DNA of 64,000 nucleotides from Acestrorhynchus altus (lineage: Eukaryota > Chordata > Actinopteri > Characiformes > Acestrorhynchidae), in the NCBI GenBank assembly GCA_034509495.1, contig CM067518.1, positions 6,173,028 through 6,237,027 on the forward strand. Reading direction: 5' to 3'. The notes beneath the pieces are model-generated. The model ran no database searches, was not told where the DNA came from, and saw only the letters and a list, made by a program, of their open reading frames with translations. The position numbers were made by a program, and so were the translations under genes. Positions 59,585 to 64,000 of the stretch are shown piece by piece (positions within the stretch are counted from its first letter, which is position 1; every line of letters starts with the position of its first letter).

Positions 59585-60240
59585 GAGGGAAACTGTGATG
59601 TCAGTGATTTTGAGCATGGCATTAATGTTGGTGCCAGACTGGCTTGTTGGGATTTTTATGCACAGTCTCAGATTGGTGCTATAAAGAACAAATGTCCAGT
59701 GATGGACATTTCTGCAGATACTGATGCAGAAATGTCAGGTTTGAGCTGACGGGAAGGTTACAGTTCTTCATACAACCACTCTGTAACCATGCTGAGCATG
59801 AAGAATCTCAGACTGAACAACAGATTCAACCTTTATGCAAATTGGCTACAACAGCAAAAGACCGGATCAGGTTCCATTTCTGTCAGCCAATAACAGAAAG
59901 CTGAGGCTGCAGTGGGCACAGCCTCACTGGAAAGACTGAAAAACATAGCCTGTTATGCTGAACATGGATTTTCATCTAGGCAGACAAATAGCAAGTATTT
60001 GGCATCAACAGCATGAATCTATGGACCCAACCTGTCTTGCTTCAACAGTCCAGGTTGGCAAAGGTGGTGTAATGTTGTGGGGAATGTTTTCTTGTCTTGC
60101 TTTGGCCCTGTTAATACCAGTCATCACACAATCAGTCATCACACAAATGCCAGTCTTACTGAGTAATGTTGTTGACCATGTGCATCCCATGAAACATGCC
60201 CAAGAGCCTAAACAATCAAATGAGATGTGAAATGTGATGA
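59585..60240 (+). mobile_element. Degenerate Tc1-like element
   Basis: 'ggcattaatgttggtgccag' begins a familiar fish Tc1 segment. Near 59885-59930 'aacagaaagctgaggctgca' encodes NRKLRLQW, and 60018-60100 encodes MDPTCLASTVQVGKGGVMLW, the transposase core. Frame is lost on both sides. A scrap of the same family lies at 10085. Confidence 0.75.
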
Positions 60241-60849
60241 AATTTCCTCACCCTTTATCTCATAACTCATATGTTTCATATCTAGCTCCACTTATTAGAG
60301 GGGGTTTGTCCTTTATCCACAAACCCCTAGCCACAATGCTTCTATTTCCAACACTCAGCACAGGGACATGCCATTGCCCATTTCCATGAAGGGGCCAAGA
60401 AATAATTTCTGCATTATTTATGATCTTTGATGTATAAATATTCAACATGTGATGTTGGTTGGGCTGATAAATGGACTGATGCTCTTTAACAAGCTTTTTT
60501 AACAAGTGTATTGTTTTACCTCGGAATAATAAACACAGATTATACTTTTACAATGGTCTCATGAAAAAACTATGAAACTATATAATAAAGTGCTGCTTTC
60601 ATTGGCTAAGATATCCCAAAGCATCACATAGCTCAATTTAGCTTAGCTTAGCATAAGTTAGCTTAGATTTGTCTGGCCTAGCACTATACAACAAATTAAG
60701 GCCAACACATTTTTGCAATTCTAGCTTCATCGGACAGTGTTGGGGTCCTCTTTGGATCATCATAGAGTCCTCTCAGTATCCTCTTTGTGTCCATCAGTGT
60801 CCAAATAGCACAGCGTGGCATTATCCAGTTTAAGAGATTGTACCCTGTC

Positions 60850-61110
60850 AGCACATGAGCGAATCCTGAGTTAGGTGGGTTCCAGGTGGGCCTGGGACCT
60901 GAATGGGTTTATACAGTGTTACAAGAACCCAGTTGAGCTTCCAATTGGGCCGCATCATTGCACAGCCCAACTTAATCTCATGTGTTTTATCTAGAACCCA
61001 ATGTGCAGTGGACAACCCAGATGAGGCCCATGTTTAACCCCTTCATGGTTGCATTGCTGACCCCCGGTGGGCATCCGCATGTTGGGCCAATATGGAACCT
61101 GAGAACAAAA
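60850..61110. repeat. Interspersed repeat (family A, copy 2)
   Basis: See 110-410. The copy here retains 'aggcccatgtttaacccctt', 'ccccggtgggcatccgcatg' and 'gttgggccaatatgg'. Confidence 0.4.
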
Positions 61111-63126
61111 CATGGACATGTTTTCTGAGTAGATTTGCATAGATTTGGTTAGCCTTGCTTGGTCTAACCTAGCACTGTAATGAGAACAAATATAAAATAG
61201 CATATTATTTTATATTGATTTGCAGTCCTCTCTGGGTCCTCTCAGTGTCCTCTCAGGACAATGGGGTTACCTAGCTAAAGAGATTGGGAATTGGGCCTTT
61301 TCCTTTTTCTCCCTCTGGCCTAGTGTTACTTGTAGCCTTATAGCCACAGCTTATAGCCTTTCAGCCACGCTTTCAGCTGCCAAAACATTTTTTTTTTTGC
61401 TTCTGTGAGCTGTAACATGGTACCTCAGGCAATTGCACAAGACTGGCTGAGCTCACTCTCCCTGGCCAGTTTGTGTCAGCTTTTATGCTTTTTAGCCTCA
61501 CTTCCAAATCCTTAAAGTAGGCGGGTGAATAAAACATATAAAAACTGTTCTGAAGCATTTGATTCTGAAATTGGGCCCACTTTACAGTTCCTTTTACATA
61601 CATTGGGTTTGCTCTTGAAAGAGGAGTGTTTATATCCATGTACTGATCTCTTATTATTCAACTATGCCAAGGAAAATACAGTTTTCCATTCTAAAGCACC
61701 TTTAAAATGAACATGCTCTCAAAAGTGGCTTAGTTTCCACAGAGAGGAGGAACTTCATAAGAAAGGCTCCACACCTACTGGCACCCAGCCAGGCTGTGAT
61801 TTCATAGCAGGCTTGTTTTGTCAATGAAACTTTTGCAGTTAACAGTTCTCAGGGTCAACAAAAAGCTTCTGGTCTCAGGGGTCAAAGTTCACCCTGAGGC
61901 CTGGTCATATCTGTTTAGATCCCTTTCTTTTCAGTGAGGTTCCACGTCAGCCCTCATTTGGAACAACAGTCATATGTAGCTAATGAGTGCAGGCATTGGG
62001 CTATGATGCCATCATGCTTGAGCAAATGTTTGGCTGTGTTATCTACTGTAAAGTTACACTTGTTAACACTGTTTCCTGGGTGAAATACTGCACAGTCTCG
62101 TGTGTTAGCATAACTGACGTGCACAACATGTTCCCGCGCTTCAGACTACAAAGGAGCCTTTTGGAGCGTAGGGTTTATTTTTAGCAACAGACATATCCAT
62201 GTCAATTCTGTCACATACTTAATAGATCTGTCATCGCACATCATCGCATGGTCAAAAATGTTGAGCGGTAATATCAAATGAATTTCTGAGAGCAGGCAGA
62301 CTGATGGACAGAAGCCTATAGATGTGGGGTTGAATATAAGAGAAGCCTCTGCAGTAGGCTCATGTTAGTACTGCAATTAGGCCTATATGGCTACTAAACA
62401 ACTGATATATCATATATGCATAAGACATCTTCCATTTAATTTCAATTTGGCAATTTGCCTGATTCTTCTGCTCCTTCTATTGTGCAAAGGTGTATGTATG
62501 TGACTTTTATTGAGATGAAAAAGCTGTTTTGCAAGGTAATGAAACACACTGATCAGTAAAAAAAACAACAAAAAAAAAACAGAAGCCGGTACTGAACCTA
62601 AAAGTTTTCACTTTTTGATATCAATTAATTTGATTCATCAAATATCATAATGAGTGGACTAATAGAAATGCTCAAAAAGTGCATAAAATAAAATGTTATA
62701 GAAGTTTAAATTTAACATTAAAGTTACCATTTGAGTGACACTGAAACATACATATGTAGATACACATCATTAATGAGTAGCTTTCTGCGATGTACTGCAA
62801 AGGTCATTATTGTGAAAACACCTAACAGACCATATATTGTGCAATCTTACTCTGTACCATTTACCTTGATTACGTCTGCCTACATTGCCTTCTCTCACTT
62901 GACATTCACAAAGAAAAAACAAAGGATGGTCAAGGTTGGGTTGAGAATAGGTGCACAGCTGTGCGATTATTCCCTTGACTGCAAAAGAAGAGGAAATGGG
63001 GATTGGGGTGGGGGTGGCTGTAGCTCTTGTTCTCTACATGAAGCATGTTACGAAGCATAAATCCAGGAGGTCCCAGACCCAACCATGCTGCTCCTGCTGC
63101 CCACTGCTGCTGTGCAGTGATCCGTT

Positions 63127-63262
63127 TCATATGTCAGCAAGCCAAACTTTGTTTTGGCGACCCAAGTACAAATTTGCAGAGTGATGTAGCTGCTCATCGT
63201 GATGGATAGTTGTGTGGGGGACACTGACAATGGGCTCCTTCTGACCGGGCCTTTCCTGGAAT
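63127..63262 (-). CDS. Candidate terminal coding exon of an unidentified gene
   Basis: The minus strand shows CTGAC, then a T-rich tract and TTTCTTTCAG ending at 63263: a strong 3' splice site with a plausible branch point. Reading in phase 2 gives 44 codons before TGA, including ERPGQKEPIVSVPHTTIHHD, the histidine-rich HHDEQLHH and LYLGRQNKVWLADI. The stretch is CpG- and GC-richer than its flanks. I do not recognise the protein: it is not R3HDML, and it does not fit FITM2, GDAP1L1, OSER1 or JPH2 as I recall them, which lie near in mammals. Upstream exons would be beyond the window or hidden. A chance splice-like site is possible. Confidence 0.25.
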
Positions 63263-64000
63263 CTGAAAGAAAAATCAAGCAGTAGTCAGTGGAACATTTT
63301 GTCAAACCTTAATGATTCAGCACTTTATAAGGGAGGAGAGCAACCAAAGCAAGTCAACTTTGCAGTTATACATTTCCATTCAGAACTGTGCAATCTGTGT
63401 ATTAAGTAATATAATAAAACATAAAGCCACAATAGCCTTGTGTTGGGGTGATTTCATCACAGTATAAACTTAGCATGGTCAAAAAAGACTGGTCATATTG
63501 TGCACAATTGAACATATAACAAAATGGCTTTATGTTAATGACATTTTCAGCCTCTAACACACCACCTAATTTTCAGTTATGTCACCAGGCACAAGGGAAG
63601 AATAATATTAACCAATGACATCCTTTTTCATCTACACTTCCCACCCCACAACCATCATCCACTGAGAACACTTGGCTTGCTCAGAGACCTTCTGACATTT
63701 TGGCTCTATTCACACCTGGCATTAATATGCCTCTTGGGTGTCTTGTCCAACACAAAGTGTGGGCGGGGTACCCTTGTGTCTCGAAGACACATTGAAATCC
63801 AATCACTCAGACCACATTCAGAGGTGGTCAGAGATGCATATGACCACATTTTTCTTGTAATGTGAACTTCAAAGCATCTCGATGCATCCCCACATCAAGC
63901 ATCACTGTTCCAAATGGCAAATATGTAATAACCATAAGACCATATTGATCATACCTGATAGATGAAGGCTATATTCATAGCTGATGCAGAAGTGCCTAAA
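63263..64000. other. Non-coding or intronic end of window
   Basis: No gene, exon or delimitable repeat recognised. If the candidate exon at 63127-63262 is real, this would be its upstream intron. Confidence 0.3.

Larger units (their letters stand above)
54660..63126. other. Region upstream of R3HDML, no recognised gene
   Basis: Contains a Tc1-type end (54870-55060), a short hairpin element (55710-55829), a SINE (57248-57580), a foldback element (57757-58341), a Tc1 relic (59585-60240) and a family A repeat (60850-61110). Segments 55070-55700, 55920-57240, 58400-59560 and 61120-62900 show nothing identifiable. The R3HDML promoter should lie just above 54660 but has no clear core motif. Confidence 0.45.

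Overview
The window looks like nuclear DNA of a ray-finned (teleost) fish. Genes are split into short exons with GT/AG introns, coding density is very low, and microsatellites, Tc1/mariner relics, hAT-type miniature elements and LINE tails of fish type are abundant. The repeat mix resembles characins or catfishes, but I cannot name the species.

Three protein-coding genes are recognised, all on the minus strand, so they read right to left: R3HDML (stop 50967, start 54613), HNF4A (stop 12803; alternative starts at 19374 and 44179) and TTPAL (stop 3129, start 5553). As I recall it, this is the order and relative orientation of the same three genes on human chromosome 20q13. I assembled each gene exon by exon from splice sites and reading phase, and all three give uninterrupted frames: 245, 462 (or 440) and 337 codons.

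HNF4A dominates the window. Ten coding exons encode a complete nuclear receptor. Two mutually exclusive first exons are visible: exon 1A at 19260-19374 (promoter P1) and exon 1D at 44131-44179 (promoter P2). They lie about 25 kb apart and both join exon 2 in the same phase. About 150-210 bp upstream of the P2 start codon sit HNF1-, PDX1- and HNF6-like motifs in the order known for the mammalian pancreatic P2 promoter.

Layout: 1-3.1 kb, repeats and the TTPAL 3' side; 3.1-6.7 kb, TTPAL and its likely promoter; 6.8-12.3 kb, repeat-rich intergenic DNA; 12.3-19.4 kb, HNF4A body; 19.4-44.1 kb, the P1-P2 interval, with many transposon relics and one island of more even base composition holding two HNF4-type motifs; 44.4-50.6 kb, intergenic with a LINE fragment; 50.6-54.7 kb, R3HDML; 54.7-64 kb, repeats plus one unassigned candidate terminal exon near 63.2 kb.

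I saw no CRISPR array, no genuine tRNA or rRNA gene, no operon structure and no obviously new system. The points most worth checking are the P2 architecture, the shortened cysteine loop in R3HDML, the unassigned exon, and the HNF4-motif island between the two promoters.
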